From assembly GCF_037975245.1 (NCBI RefSeq), contig NC_092576.1, forward strand, positions 42,071,111-42,135,110: a stretch of DNA of 64,000 nucleotides, read 5' to 3'. A program made the position numbers and the translations under genes. Position 1 is the first letter of the stretch; every line of letters begins with the position of its first letter. A model generated the notes under the pieces. The model saw only the letters and a list, made by a program, of their open reading frames with translations, was not told the origin of the DNA and searched no databases. Positions 29,301 to 42,099 of this stretch are shown here, piece by piece. Source of the stretch: Apostichopus japonicus (taxonomy: Eukaryota; Echinodermata; Holothuroidea; Aspidochirotida; Stichopodidae).

Positions 29301-32300
29301 TTGTTCTTTCCCTTTTCTAGAGAAAAATGTTTCAGAAGAGGGAGAAGTTCCTGTCCCACAACATCGTGTTAATTACGCCATTCTTATAACTATTTTCGGA
29401 TCAGTAACCATTCTTGGTATATTTTGTGCTCTCTTTATCTGGAAAGTGTATGGTAAGAAACCTTGAAAATATATCCGCAATACCGTAACCATCTCTCCCT
29501 TACGAATTTTACTGCTAGTACCTCCGTGAAATTGGTTCAAAAAATATAACTCTGCTTTTCACTATACAGATTGTCGTAAACATACTCGGTCCATCGGGTA
29601 AGTGAGTCTTCTAAAACAGTTTTGATACTTTAAAGAGTATAAAATATAGTCAAAGCCAGGATAATTCTTGTAAATTTCCAAATCATAATGTAAATTACGT
29701 CATGTTATAAGACCTGTGAATTAATGATCTGATCACAACGTGGCCAATATATCTCTCAGAAAAAAAGTTATGAAAAACGTATTAAACATACCAAAACAAA
29801 ATATTTCACAATAGTTGTCATTATCCAGTACAGTATTTGATATTTGGTGTCAATAATGTTTGATAATTCTATGGAAATGTCATCTAATGAAATAATAGTT
29901 AGTTTTGATTTTCAAATTTCAGAAAAGAAGACCCAGCAAAGGACAAATCATTTCAAAATGGTATTTACATTCAATGACATTTTTCGTTAAAGCAGGACTG
30001 ATTCAGAGGTACTCTTGTACAAACTACATCCATTCGTTTTATCAATCTCACAATGCAGTGAGCACTTTTCTAATTCAAAGTCTGATATTTGTCTGCTATC
30101 TATCTTTCTATTTAGATAACACGGGGAGATATCCAACGATTCATGAGTAAGTATTATGCCGCTGTTGTAATTACACTTGAGAGTGGAGCGTGTTATTGAG
30201 TAACCTCCCTCTTGCCTTTCACTCCTACCAAGTACGTCTTTGTTACATATGTTTATTAATATATGAAGCAACATCTCTGGTTAACTGTTACTGTTCCGAT
30301 CTATTTTTTTTAAAGTTTTCAACTACCAAACATCCCTTCTACATCAATCGAAGACCCTGATTACATCTACGCTGATGAAAACGAAAATTCAAAAGGTAGG
30401 CCTAATGCCATACACTATGAATAATTACAAACGTTCCAAAATCATGCTTTCCATGTAACACTGTCAGGGATGCTGGTGAATAAGATTAAAGGAAAATGGT
30501 ATGAAAGGATAAGGGTAAATCCTACATATGAACTAGAAAATTATGTGATCTCATAACCTCTACAAATTGAATCATTAGATTGTTATTGCACAATGTGATG
30601 ATGTAAGTTGCCAAAAGTCCGAATACCTGTGGTTTCAAATAGCCAAAAAAGTATTTCATATGTAAAATTAATATGTGGCGTAACTTACAGCATGATATCA
30701 AACAACGTTTAACTGAGAATAGTATTGTAACGCTACTTCCCTGTCTGGTGGGGCAATTTGTAAAGCTGGCGTTGGAGAAAGTAAGTCTCGACAAAAAAGA
30801 TCGCAATAGAGAAGATATTTAAGTACCCGTGGCACAGTGGTACCTAATATACAGACCTTTAGCACACAAGGTTCATCGCGCTCGAGAACGTACTAATTTA
30901 AAGAAAACCGCCTATGAGTTGCGGTCACCGGTCACCAGTCTTCCGGAGACCGGAAAGCTCAACTCTTCGAACAAAGGGGAGGTGCACGATTGTTACATCA
31001 GAGTAAAAGTAGGATAGGCAAAGATTTACAACATTACTTTAAGCTTAAATCAGTTAGTACAGCATAACGAATAGCTTTCAAAAGTTAAAATACTACGCAA
31101 AATATGTTACAGTACCAAACACATACACCATACAGTTTCCATGAGAAAAAAAAGTAGCAATTCAATGTCAGATTCTGGAAGAAGATCGCATTTCGTTGTA
31201 GCACCGAGTGTTTTTAAGTATCTTCCCTCTTTTGGGCAAATGTCTGCGCTGGTGGTACGCTTTAAAATACGACGGACGTATTATTTGTTTCGACAGAGAC
31301 ATATTATTTACCATCGTATGATAAGCAAGTACAAGGGAAAATGTTCAATGTTGAGGATCTGCACCGCATATACCAGATGAAGATGGGAGCGATATACACC
31401 AGATGGATGGGAACAATCAACCTCTCTTCGGAAGAAAAACGATGTGTCGTAGTAACAACACCAAGCGGTAATATATATTAATATTCATCAAATATTAACT
31501 ACGCGTATGTAAGTTGAGCGTCGTTTATCAAATTATGTATTTCCTGGTACACATTCAAATGCAAAATCGCTTGTGTCTGTTTCTAAACGGTATCGTACCA
31601 CACATAAACCAAAAAAAAAAATATTTTTCTCACATTTAGAGAACGCTTCTCAACAGAATGAAAGGAGTTGGGATCAATATGTAAAGAGAATGTTGGACAT
31701 ACCTGAAAACCCAAACATCGTTACAATGGAGGGGTTCTGTGTTGATGGAGGTATTTCTACAGTTAAAGCAATTCTTTTCTGTTTTAATTACTAGTAACCA
31801 ATTAAGTATGTTACGCTTACCACTCTTTTCTTGAAGACCTCTCAATTCGATATATCTTGGCTCATGTCAAGGCATCCGAAATAATTTTCTTCTAAAAAAC
31901 ATATTTGCGTTATTCGAAACTAATGAATTATGTTGCCAGTCTAGACAACGTGATAACTGTAAACAGGCAAATACAATGAAATATTTATGGCCAAACCTTC
32001 GCAAACGTTTATTTTCTGACAGATAAAATATGTTTGTTTCATACTCATTTGAACTGCAAAACTCTCGACAAACACTTACGAAAACCATTGAAAGGGAACA
32101 TTGAGAAGATGCCGTCGGTTGCCATGGCAATCACGGAGGTGATGAAGTACGTGATGGGCATTCTGAAAGGCATGGAACTGATACACTCTTACGGGGTACT
32201 GTTTTATGTTACTTTTGAAACTGTAGTATTAAGGAAATCTTCCTACTAGCATACATTTTTCGGGTATTTGATCATTACGTTCTACAAGTAAATGATTAGT

Positions 32301-35300
32301 TAATATTCGACTTTTATACATCGGAAGTTCAATCAATCTATACATGATTAAGTATAAAATGTATAATTTCACCCACTATTAGCGCTGAAGTATCTGGGAA
32401 AATATAAGTTTTGGAATAATACCTGAAAAGTAAACAGAAGTGATAGGTAACCGTGGGATTTATACGCAAGTTGTTTTTCATGGAGAAGGAAACATATTGT
32501 TGTAAGGAATATTTGTTATAAGATTGGGGAAGTAGAGGAGAAATATTTAACAATTTAAAGTTGTCTGCAGCCTTGTTATTATATTACATTTCAAAATAGC
32601 GGTTCGCATAGGTACAATGTAATTGCAAAATGGTGGTAAGAGAAAAATAACACCAGTGCAAGTCTAGCGTTCCTATTCTGTGAGTATTTTCTGTTTACAT
32701 CTCTCTTCGGTCTCATCAGGCAAAGAGCAAACGTCATAATCAGGAAGTTTCTGTACTTTTTTTCAGTTTGTTCATCCAGGGTTATCTACGAAGAAGATCT
32801 TGCTAACTGACCAAGAAGTATGTAAATTGTATGATTTCTGTCTCACAAAGGATGCGAGACACACAGTGAGAACATTCAAGAAGCAGGTAAGTTGTTGAAA
32901 TGAAACATTCAATGTTCACATTTATGACGGATGTGTTGTTATTAATAGACAAGGAATTTTAGCAGAGAAAATGATTGTCACGTTAAGTCGGCATTTCCAG
33001 ATATAAATGTCTTGTGTCTAGCTACTAACTTATCTAGTATGTGTTTGGAGATGTTAAAGTCTACCTTGCAATCTGGTGTATGTTTGAACACTGGTATTTG
33101 GATATGGTGATAGTGCATATTTATAGATGTTGATTCTCTAATGCTATCAGGGATACTATCAAGAGTCACGTAGTCGCGAGGGTGCACGTATTTAAAGCAG
33201 CATTACTGCGTTTGGTCGCCGTTTTCTACATTTTATACATGTCCATCGAGGGTTTCACATAAATCAATCACAAAACAGCCATCTAAGATATTAGCAAAGT
33301 TTTTTCCTGCCAACAATGTTAATTGAAGAGTAATTAAGGATATTTGCAGATAATGAGAAAAGTGTCCACGACAAATTCCACATTTAAAATTAATCGCATA
33401 CAATTCCCCCGAACCCACTTGTTTGAATTCAACCAATCAGAGCACCAGGTTTACTTATGAGCCGTTGCTAAAAATAAATTCCAGACTTCGCGTTGGTACA
33501 ACCAGGGAGTTAGTATGGAACTCCCTGGTACAACTGCCATATAGACTGTACACAAATCAAGCATGGTGTTGTATTACGTATTGGTCAATGACTTTCGTAG
33601 TGTTTAAATATTCATATTATGGGCGAAGTTTATTGGGATCCCAACGGGAAAATCTTGGAGAAAAACAAAGTTGAAAGCTGAAAATTTGTCGACTTTCATG
33701 CAACCATATGAAGTAAGATTTAAATAGATTACCTAGTTATGTATGTCGTTATGGCATAGTAGAGTCAATGAGGTTGAGGAAAATCATAGAAAAGGACGCA
33801 AAATGCTGCTTTAAAAGAGAGAAGTTGAGAGAAGCCGACACCATTAGCGTTTTTCTTTGACTTAACAATAGTAGAATCATAATTTTAGTAGGTTCAATTA
33901 AGAGCACGTGTAGTACCTGTTTGATACAAAAACAACAAAGAAAGCTATCTTAATTATTCACAAAATTTGACTACAGTGTATAAATGCTATTATTACATAA
34001 GAGTCAAGCACTGATTACGGCACCTTTAACTTTTCTTGCCCACGCATTAACTATTTCCTAATTTACTAGGTTGGCAACTTTGGATTTCTGATTTACCATA
34101 TCGATTATAGAATAGTGATTTCAAAATTGTACAACAAACCGCAGACTTAATTATGCGAGTTTCTTACAAATATCACATAAAATGTAACACGTTTTACTAC
34201 ACAATTAGTTCCTAATTTTAAAAGGAAAAATACACCATGGCCACAGTTTTATTGTTAACTTTACTAATAATACGGGGTGGGTAACATAATGTAATAAGTA
34301 TGCTTCATTGGCTGGTTGAAGATAAAACTCTTGCAGGCAATTACACGCCCACTTACATGTGTTATATACCTCTCTTTATAAAGATAAACAATCGATTACA
34401 CTATGTTCCACACTAAATCGCATCGTGTACATATTGTTTAATTCAGAATGACTTCTTCGACTACAACGCCCCACCAGAAGTTGTGTCGCGTAGCGAATAT
34501 AGTTACAAAAGTGACGTGTGGTACATCGCTCTTGTGATTTGGGAGATACTTCAACCAGGTAAAACGGATGCAACACTATCTCGCCCCTTTTCACTCACAG
34601 GAGTAGACAAAATAAACACACTATTTCACTGCATGCTCAAAATGCTTGACCTGTAGAATTGAGTGTCCATTGTAAATCACTGATTGTGTGAATGAAAGCA
34701 TTAGTACACGAGTTATGATGAACTATGAGTAACTTTACACCATTGTTGTAGAGTGATTATGTGTTACTTTGAGGAATTTGGCATGCTTCGAAAGTTAAGA
34801 AATATACATATTCTATCATAGTATGAAACGATATCATATCTTTTTTTTTATCGGACCAAAACTATGCATTTCATACTTTACTAATTTAAAAATCAAACTA
34901 AACCAATTTGAAAACTGAATTATTTTCTCTCAAATTCAACAGGATCATCCCCATTTACTATAAAGGGTAATACAACTGTCCTTGAGAAGTGGCCGAATGC
35001 GTATGAAGAGATAAGGTAAATAGGTTGCCTCGAGATGTACGTACACTGTGTGATCAACTACGTGGTAAAGTCGAATATACTTTACATACTTGACATAAAC
35101 TACTATAACATTCGATCAGAAACAAAGTATCATAAATGTAAACTTTGAATGATGTGTTATTCGTGTTATACATGACGTGTCTGTATTCTGAAAGATATGG
35201 GTGCAAACAATGCAATATTTATGTTATGTATATGAATCTGTCAGTGAGTAAGTTAGTCAGTTAGTTAGAAAGATTGGAAGAAAACGGCTGTTTCAATTGC

Positions 35301-36435
35301 TATGTGTAATACTAGACAAACGGTTCGCCCATATAAAGTACGTGTATTACATGGAACACTTGCAAAACACGTAGTTACTTACTGTAATACTGTATTTGGC
35401 TCATTGACGTTGTTAGATAGATCATATAAGGTACTTAAATAATCATTTAAGGATGCCATTTGGGGCCAACTAGTCATAGTTAGGTAGTTCAGCAGTTCAA
35501 GTACTGAGATAATAGTATAACAATTGCTTCGGGGCGACTTGTCATTGTCAGGTATTGCATTTTAGGTAATTATATAAAGGTTATGTAAAACATTATTAAC
35601 TCGTGACGATTTCTTACTTTCTTATCACAATAGGAACGAAATGTTATTTAATTGTTGGACTTCAGATTGCTCATTGAGACCAGAAATTAGTAAGATGCGA
35701 TCTTCATTCATGCAGGTAAGGAAGTTTTAGGTAAACACAGGGACATAAAATATCCCCGTTAAAGAGGGACGGAGTGGGAGAAGAGCAGGATTTTTTTTCT
35801 AAAGCGTCCACTTTCAATATTGATTGCATCAGTCATAGTGATTACAGCGTGTAGCGTTATACTGGCAGATGCGCCTACTCAATTATTTAGAATGCTTGAC
35901 CAGTTATAAACTATATCATGCTCCTACGCTGAGATATCTACGTTGTTTTAAAGGATTACCATTTTGAACCCCTTTCTTCCACAATGATCGGATTGTCTTA
36001 GCTAAACGTCGAACCAAATGAAAAGTTAACTTCATTATTACCTTTGATTACACTGAAGTCATCCATGGTAATATCTATGTCGATGGAAAACAATAATTTA
36101 AATTGTGTTAAATACATTTCAAACAAATCTCAGTTAAATGTAGGTAACATCTGCAAAGGTTAGTTACTATAGCAACGCAGACTGTTTTTATTATAATATA
36201 TCCAAATTATTGCAGATGAAGTAGGAGGTAAACCCAATTGGACTGAAATTATGGTTTCTTTCCATTCGTGTTTCGTACGAATACAAAATAATGAACTTAA
36301 TGCCTTTTTCGTTCATTTTGTTTCTAGATATGTGGTTTGTCTGTCCAGTCTGAGTACACACATTGCCTTGACAAGAACAGTGACAAGAACATGGGTGATA
36401 CCAATCCATATGAGCGCAGTCTTAACGTACCATAG
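23391..36435 (+). CDS. Ig-domain receptor with tyrosine-kinase-like pseudokinase domain
   Basis: Fifteen exons join in phase to 638 codons plus TAG: 23391-23727, 28477-28797, 29321-29452, 29570-29597, 29923-29960, 30116-30146, 30316-30395, 31297-31467, 31640-31750, 32023-32195, 32767-32886, 34447-34558, 34943-35015, 35634-35715, 36328-36435. Order: signal peptide (MRSFVSCFVFSLGLWCSF), Ig-like domain ending MHEGTYKC, Ig domain (about 113-219; VVAVCQ, LTWLID, NVTCVL), membrane helix about 236-260, juxtamembrane DPDYIYADE (Y312, Y314), kinase-like domain about 340-603, and tail with SEYTH and NPYERSLNVP. Kinase landmarks are recognisable (NPNIVTMEGFC, APPEVVS, SDVWYIALVIWEI, LFNCW, RPEIS). Key residues are lost: VAIK Lys is Thr376 (CVVVTT), HRD is HPG (Asp to Gly479), the following Asn is Lys484, DFG is DFC, and the Gly loop is degenerate. 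It is therefore predicted to be catalytically inactive at the membrane and to act through binding. A LINE occupies intron 1, where further Ig exons could be missed. An alternative last exon at 36216 (MK stop) is less likely. Confidence 0.88.
24036..26587 (+). mobile_element. 5'-truncated Tx1/L1-like LINE
   Basis: The copy carries reverse transcriptase motifs: KNNKSPGSDGFSVEFFK, GVITLIPKSGKPRYY, NNWRPISLLNVLYK, DFEKAFDS and RQGDPLSPYLF. A C-terminal zinc knuckle, CTFCHRYVETIEHLFYYC, follows. The catalytic YADD box reads YASD, removing one metal-binding aspartate. The frame is broken near 24200, by a stop at 25071, near 25940 and at 26241, so the copy is dead. The endonuclease region is absent. 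It ends in an A-rich tail. The direct repeat ATATTTCCTT at 24026-24035 and 26588-26597 marks a 10-bp target duplication. It lies in sense orientation in intron 1 of the pseudokinase receptor. L1/Tx1 clade assignment rests on motif style. Confidence 0.9.
26600..28440. other. Intron 1 remainder, nothing recognised
   Basis: AT-rich intronic sequence between the LINE and the second Ig exon, with a G-run at 27240-27250. No extra Ig exon with matching phase was found, though one could be missed by eye. Confidence 0.4.
30826..31015 (+). mobile_element. Degenerate tRNA-derived SINE candidate
   Basis: CCGTGGCACAGTGGTACC resembles a tRNA A box, and AGGTTCATCGCGCTCGAG about 50 bp downstream resembles a decayed B box followed by a SINE body. 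It lies in the intron before the kinase N-lobe exon. No tail or target duplication was identified, so this is tentative. Confidence 0.35.
32900..34440. other. Intron in pseudokinase gene; one hairpin, otherwise nothing
   Basis: Long intron between the catalytic-loop exon and the APE/SDVW exon. Apart from the stem-loop at 33501-33529, nothing is recognisable. Confidence 0.4.
33501..33529. repeat. CAGGGAG stem-loop, copy 1
   Basis: ACCAGGGAGTT and AACTCCCTGGT form a perfect 11-bp stem around AGTATGG. GGTACAAC is directly repeated around the hairpin. Related hairpins lie at 50490 and 50666. Confidence 0.7.
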
Positions 36436-36602
36436 AACAAACGAGTAACGCATAGATGGAGTTTAAATTGATGTTTAATGTTAGAACCAGCAAAGAAATC
36501 CTTGAAGTTAAAGAGTGTTGTTGACATTTCAAGACACAGCGTTAATTGCAGTGTAATTGTTACTGTTTCGTTTTCAAGGCGCCTGTTGGACACATTTTTC
36601 TT

Positions 36603-37275
36603 AAAAATTACACAACTCAATTGTCAATATGAAAACAAAGCTAACATGTGTAAAGTAGAAAAAAATCTGTACACTGGAACTATATATTCATTGTAAATAT
36701 TTACTTGCTAGCTAAATTTGTGTTAATACTTCCTATCTTACCTGATATCATCATGATTTTGATCACGTTTCAGATACTCTTTTTTAAATGAGCCAAAATT
36801 AAAAACGCATATATAATAATTACATCACCTTTTAAAGACAAGAAAATACAAATTTAAACTTCTACCGACTTGTCTACCAAAGTACCGGTAGATTTCCTTA
36901 GAATTGCACAACTCAATCGTCAATATGAAAACAAATCTTACATGTGAAAAGAAAAAAAAAATTGTACACTGGAACTATATATTCATTGTAAATATTTGCT
37001 TGATGGCTTAATTTGTGTTATTGCCAGTGGCTAGCAGTTGGTGATAAATGTCACCAATACATTGTTATCACATCCGCTTTGTCAATGATGTTATTGAACG
37101 GTAAATTTGTGTTAATACTTCTTATCTTTTCTGATATCATCAGGCTTTTATCACGTTTCAGATACTCTTTTTAAATGAGTCAATAGTAAAAACGCATTTA
37201 CAATAATGACATCACCTTTTAAAGACAAGGAAATATAAATTTAAACTTCGAACTGTCTACCGAAGTACCGGTAGT
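36603..37275. repeat. Tandem duplication of about 300 bp with an 83-bp insert in one copy
   Basis: The block from ACACAACTCAATTGTCAATA through TACCGGTAG (36608-36893) is repeated at about 36905-37275 with scattered changes. The second copy contains an extra 83 bp at 37021-37103, flanked on both sides by AATTTGTGTTA (37010-37020 and 37104-37114). It lies just 3' of the pseudokinase gene. The insert's origin is unknown. Confidence 0.8.
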
Positions 37276-37699
37276 TCTACCAATTTTTTGAGGTTTTATA
37301 ATTTACAGTACATGTACTACTCAATGCAGAATGCAGATGCATCCCTTTGTGTATACACGCATATCTTTCCCAACAGACGCTAAAAAAGCACCCAAAGAAA
37401 CAATTATTTCTTGGGGTTTTCTTTTAGCGTCGTAATGAAAGACGTCTGACTTGGATATGGTTACACTAGGTGAAAACATCAATGTGTACACGGCGTAGCA
37501 CATTTATGAAACTTTTGAACTCCATATGCGGTGTGCACCGATTCTAGGCTCAGGGCTCATAATGTTTCCGGCCTGCGGCACGGCTCTTCTCGAGTCCCTT
37601 AAATTTCGCCTCTGAAGATGATTATAATTATAAGTAATACTAATAAAGTGGCCACTTATAATGCACCATATATGTTAACTTAACACTCCTTGCAGGTTT

Positions 37700-38025
37700 A
37701 AAGTATTATTCAAAGCCAAGGCCCTCTCACACGACTTTACAAGTTAACCCTGGGCATTGGTAACGTGTTAGACCCACACACCTAGGTGTGTACAATCCAT
37801 CACTCCTGGGGCACAAAGGTGCACCACGTGTCACCCTGGGAACTCCCATAGGTTGCAGCCACAAACCGGCGCACGCAACCATATTCACAAGTTACCTCGC
37901 AAGTCCCCATTTATACACCTGCGTGAAGAGAGGCAATGGAGATTAAGTGCCTTGCCCAAGGACACGAACCTGTAATCCTTAGATCGCAATTCAACTGCCG
38001 TAACCACTTGACCACTACGCCCCAC
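37700..38025 (-). mobile_element. tRNA-derived SINE with conserved central domain
   Basis: The minus strand starts near 38025 with GTAGTGGTCAAGTGGTTACG (A-box-like), then CAGGTTCGTGTCC (B-box-like). A core follows whose plus-strand reading includes GAGAGAGGCAATGGAGATTAAGTGCCTTGCCCAAGGACACGAA. This type of core is widespread in SINEs of marine animals with conserved central domains; the exact family name was not verified. Target duplications were not identified. Confidence 0.65.
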
Positions 38026-38029
38026 GATT

Positions 38030-41000
38030 GTAACTAACGCTTGGCTTGAATGTAGACTTTACAGACACAGCTAAGATATTTACGCTAGATGCAAGGAACA
38101 ACATTGTTGTAAGCTACTGACATGATGGCCTATTGACAATATTAAGCATGTGACGTGTATCTACGGAACCGTTTTGGCAATATTGTATGTTATCAACATA
38201 GAATATTTGTGTCTGCGTGAAACGAGCATGACTATTACAATCATACCCTTTGTAATGAATCCAGAATAGTAAGAACTTAACAACTCCTAACCAAGCAAGA
38301 ATAAATATCATAACTTTAGTTAATTCGTTGTTAAAATGAACTGTTTTACTTCTCTTCGTCTAAAACGTATGTGTGAATCTGTTTGCAGGAAACTTATACA
38401 GTTTGTCTTACTTACCTTTTCCATTGTGTTCATTTTGTATCTGACAACGAACATCTGTTGTGATGCACACTTTCCAAAGTTTTATTACTGGTTAAATTAG
38501 GAAAGAACTTCTCTTCAAGACACTAATGATCGTTTTGCCAAACCACATCACACACACACGATATATACCTAAGACACGTATTTCATTTGGTGCTATTGTT
38601 ATACAGCCTTACATAGGCGTGTTTACATAACATCATAGTGTTTAATTAACGTTGGACCTTAAACACCATATCGCACTCTTAATTGGTTAACAGGCTAATT
38701 GCAATCCAGAATTATTTCTGTGGTTAGAAATATTACTAACTGGAGTGCCGCTAGACACTTCAATCAATGCTTTGATTTGGGGTTCCCTATAATGTATCAA
38801 TAAAATACTACCAAGCTGAACTGAAATTGCTAATTCATAAAATATACAGAATCCCTACAGTCCATGAGGAATCCTTCTTTACTTCAGTTTTGTTGTTGTT
38901 ATGAGTTTATGTTATATGGTGGTGTGAGTATTTCTTGAAAATCCAAATTGAAATCTTTGCTAATACTGCTGTATGGCGTTCTTGCGTTAACGTTTGGTTA
39001 GGATACACTCCCAATGATTATAGTCTGTGTCGAATGTGGTGATCAGTTCACAATTCACATGTTTTTATAAGTTTCGTTGCTTAGAATGGCACAATGAAAG
39101 GAGATACAAACACGCTTGAGTGGAGTCAGCAAGCTAGGTAAGTTAAATGTATCTTCCATTTGTTCAAGTATCTTTTGTAACTTAACCACGTTACTAATCT
39201 TATGGTTACCATAAACGTGACTTGTGTTTACCCCTGCTCCTATCTATTTATTATGTGTTACCGATGTTTGGTTTGAAGAGAAAGTGCTTACCATAACATG
39301 TCTATTGCTCTATCATCCGAGCTATCCAGCCATTGGTAGCGATCTCTTTTTAGCCACGTTTTTGCTATGGCGCAAGGCAGAGACCATGAATTCAAGAGTT
39401 GTTAACATTAAAAAATACATATAATATCCAAACTATAGTTGTTTCTTTGATGTTTCTTTGTTCTAGTACAATTCATTCCATGCAGTTTACCCGATTGAAA
39501 GAGTCTATCCGTCAAACCGTATAACCTTACTCTGTGAATTAACGGATGCATTGACGGTCGTATCGGATGGACACCTTAAACTGGAGAGTAGTGCACTGCC
39601 AGGCACAGATGGGTAACGAAATTTCTACATCCATAAACTATTATTATGTTTCGTTTGACTTATGGCATGGCGGATTATCAAGGATTTGGAACCAAAATAT
39701 GATCTATCGATTTCTTGACAATCTCTTTACTGATCAAAATATGCAACTGAAAGATTCAGCACTTAAGTCCAGTGCAGTGTCTGTTACAATTAAGCTGAAA
39801 TATACCAGTACTTTCATGAATACGATAAAGTATTTATTCCTTATATAACAATAATGCAACTGGACTCAACACGTTTTTTCTTGGCCGTGTGATGTTTATG
39901 AATTATGAACAAGGTGTTGGTTAATTGTTATTCCATTATCAAACATGTACTGCTTTAGATACTTTGAAATAGAAAATTAACTGTTTTCATGATACAATTT
40001 GGCTCCTATTGGCATATTATAGTTAGGCTATTAGTTCATGAAAAACAGCATAGTACAGATGATAACCTAGGCAACCAGAACACCACCACTTGAATAAAAA
40101 ATGCCCTATTCGCAGAGATACCTTTCCACAGAAAATGTATGACAAAAGTGTTTTATAATATTTGGTGAAACATCATGCAGGAAGTTCGATTTGATTATTG
40201 AATGATGAAATCTACCTCATTGGAGTGACGGGAAGGGGACGGGCGGAGGGAGAGAGGGTTTGGAGATGGGGGCTGGATGGGTTGTCGTTGTCCTCTAAGG
40301 GACGTCTGGCGGGGTGCACAAGAAAATATATTGTCTGCTCAATTACGACGATTTGAACCGCTGAACATTTTGTAATTTCGTTCGGTTAATATGCATGATT
40401 TGATCTAGCCCAATTAAGGCAGGAAAATGGATTGTTGGATTCAGAAAAGGGTAACCAGAGAAAAATGATGGTAATAGTAAAGTTTGACACTTGGTGTATG
40501 TTGTACAGCAAGCGTTATAGGGTTGTTACTTGATCTTGTTCAAATGGAGAAGGTTCTTTGAAGGGATATGGGATAGAGGGGGGGGTGGCCGATTAGTGGT
40601 TCCTTACAGGGTTACGATATCACAGAAAATTTCTGGCAATTTCCATTCATGGAACTTGTTGAAATAAAAATATAAGAAAAGTTTTGCTTTGTTACCTGTT
40701 GAGCAGATTAAACGCAATGTTGGGTAAAAGGAAGATTGGCTTATGACACCGGCAATGGTTATTATATATGGCAATTGGAGGACTTGTCGATCGATTTTTG
40801 CAGTAAAATTTCATCGTATTAATCTTTGAGCGGATGTGGGTCATATTGCATTCTGAGTAGGATGGCTTCCTGTCAGAGCTACTTCGTCACAGGACATATT
40901 TGACAACGATGCATGACATTATAGTGAAAAATAATCGGGTGGTTACTCAATGAAACGATCTTGCTCTATTAGGGGTGGGGGTGGGGTGATTGTCGACATT

Positions 41001-42095
41001 TGTGTCTACTGGACGCTTCCAATCACTATATATACCTTGTATCCCTGCTCCAAAGACCTGGAGGAAGTGTTTTTATATATGGAGTGTATATCAATAAGAT
41101 ATCTGTTTAGCTGTATCTCAGTATAATTACATTGAGATGTTAAATATTATGTTCCAGAGGAGACTTTTTGTTTGGGATCCATAACAGACACAGCTGACAT
41201 CAACCATGACTTGGCCATATATTCTACTGGGGTTTGCCATACGCTACCAAGAATTTTAAATAACGATAAACGGAGTCTGGTTTTATTTCAAGCGACCGTT
41301 ACCAACAGGATAACGTTAATAACGGTATTGCATAAGAAATATGTCTCTTTTTAGTTCGTGAACGTAGGAAATTCACGTGAAATGCGACATTACGTTTCGA
41401 GGGATTTAGATAATCAATTCTTAAATGAGACACAAGCCGGTCGGTAGAATGTGTTGGTTTTGTAAGTCAAATTTGACTTCGCTTTATTCAAACTCTATTG
41501 TCCGGGCCTTAACTACTTTCATTATGTTTACTTTTGCTCATTTACCTTCCAAAAGACACATGGTACGTTTTTGTCGCTTGCGCAATTATAGTTTTTCATC
41601 AAGTGTCCATTGTTAAACGAACGACTAGTTTAATGGTGAAAATACTAACTGTAAAACCTACAATGTTGAACTCTCAAATTTCATAAGTAGAAAATATAGT
41701 ACCATGATAGAAGTTAAATATGGACTAAAATATCACACAAAGATTGAGAAGAAGCAAACCTACTAGATTAAACACGTGAACTATATGACGATACAGCAAC
41801 TTGGCCAGGTTGAACTGGTTAAACTGTGACAGTCATACAATCACCCCCAAAAATAAACAAAATCATATCAATTTATTCTTAAATTCTAATCATAATTCGG
41901 TGTACTAGGTTTAATTTCGATGACTTCGGTAAATGAATGATCAACATATTTATCATATAATCCATATCAATGTGACAACAAACAAGTTTACAGTCTAAAC
42001 AAAACTAACTACGCGCATTGGAAATAGTCCGTTCTAGTGTAGTCAAAGAGAAAGCCAAGTCAATCTGTCATAGTTAGTACGCATCATCTGTTCTG
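38030..42095. other. No gene recognised
   Basis: AT-rich sequence with isolated open stretches bounded by splice-like sites, for example 39467-39612 (YNSFHAVYPIERVYPSN on the plus strand) and one starting near 41158 (ETFCLGSITDTAD). Their phases do not match each other, so no gene model is offered. G-rich patches lie at 40235-40290, 40577-40590 and 40970-40990. Confidence 0.4.
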
Positions 42096-42099
42096 GGAT

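Noticed and set aside
36216-36224. Last exon of the pseudokinase gene encoding only Met-Lys-stop
   Set aside because: The acceptor at 36327 gives the same phase and a 35-residue tail with NPYERS, a more convincing terminal exon.
39467-39612. Possible plus-strand exon YNSFHAVYPIERVYPSN
   Set aside because: Splice-like ends exist, but the exit phase does not fit any later candidate and no family is recognised.
41158-41354. Possible plus-strand exon with ETFCLGSITDTADINHD
   Set aside because: Phase mismatch with the 39.5-kb candidate, and no independent support.
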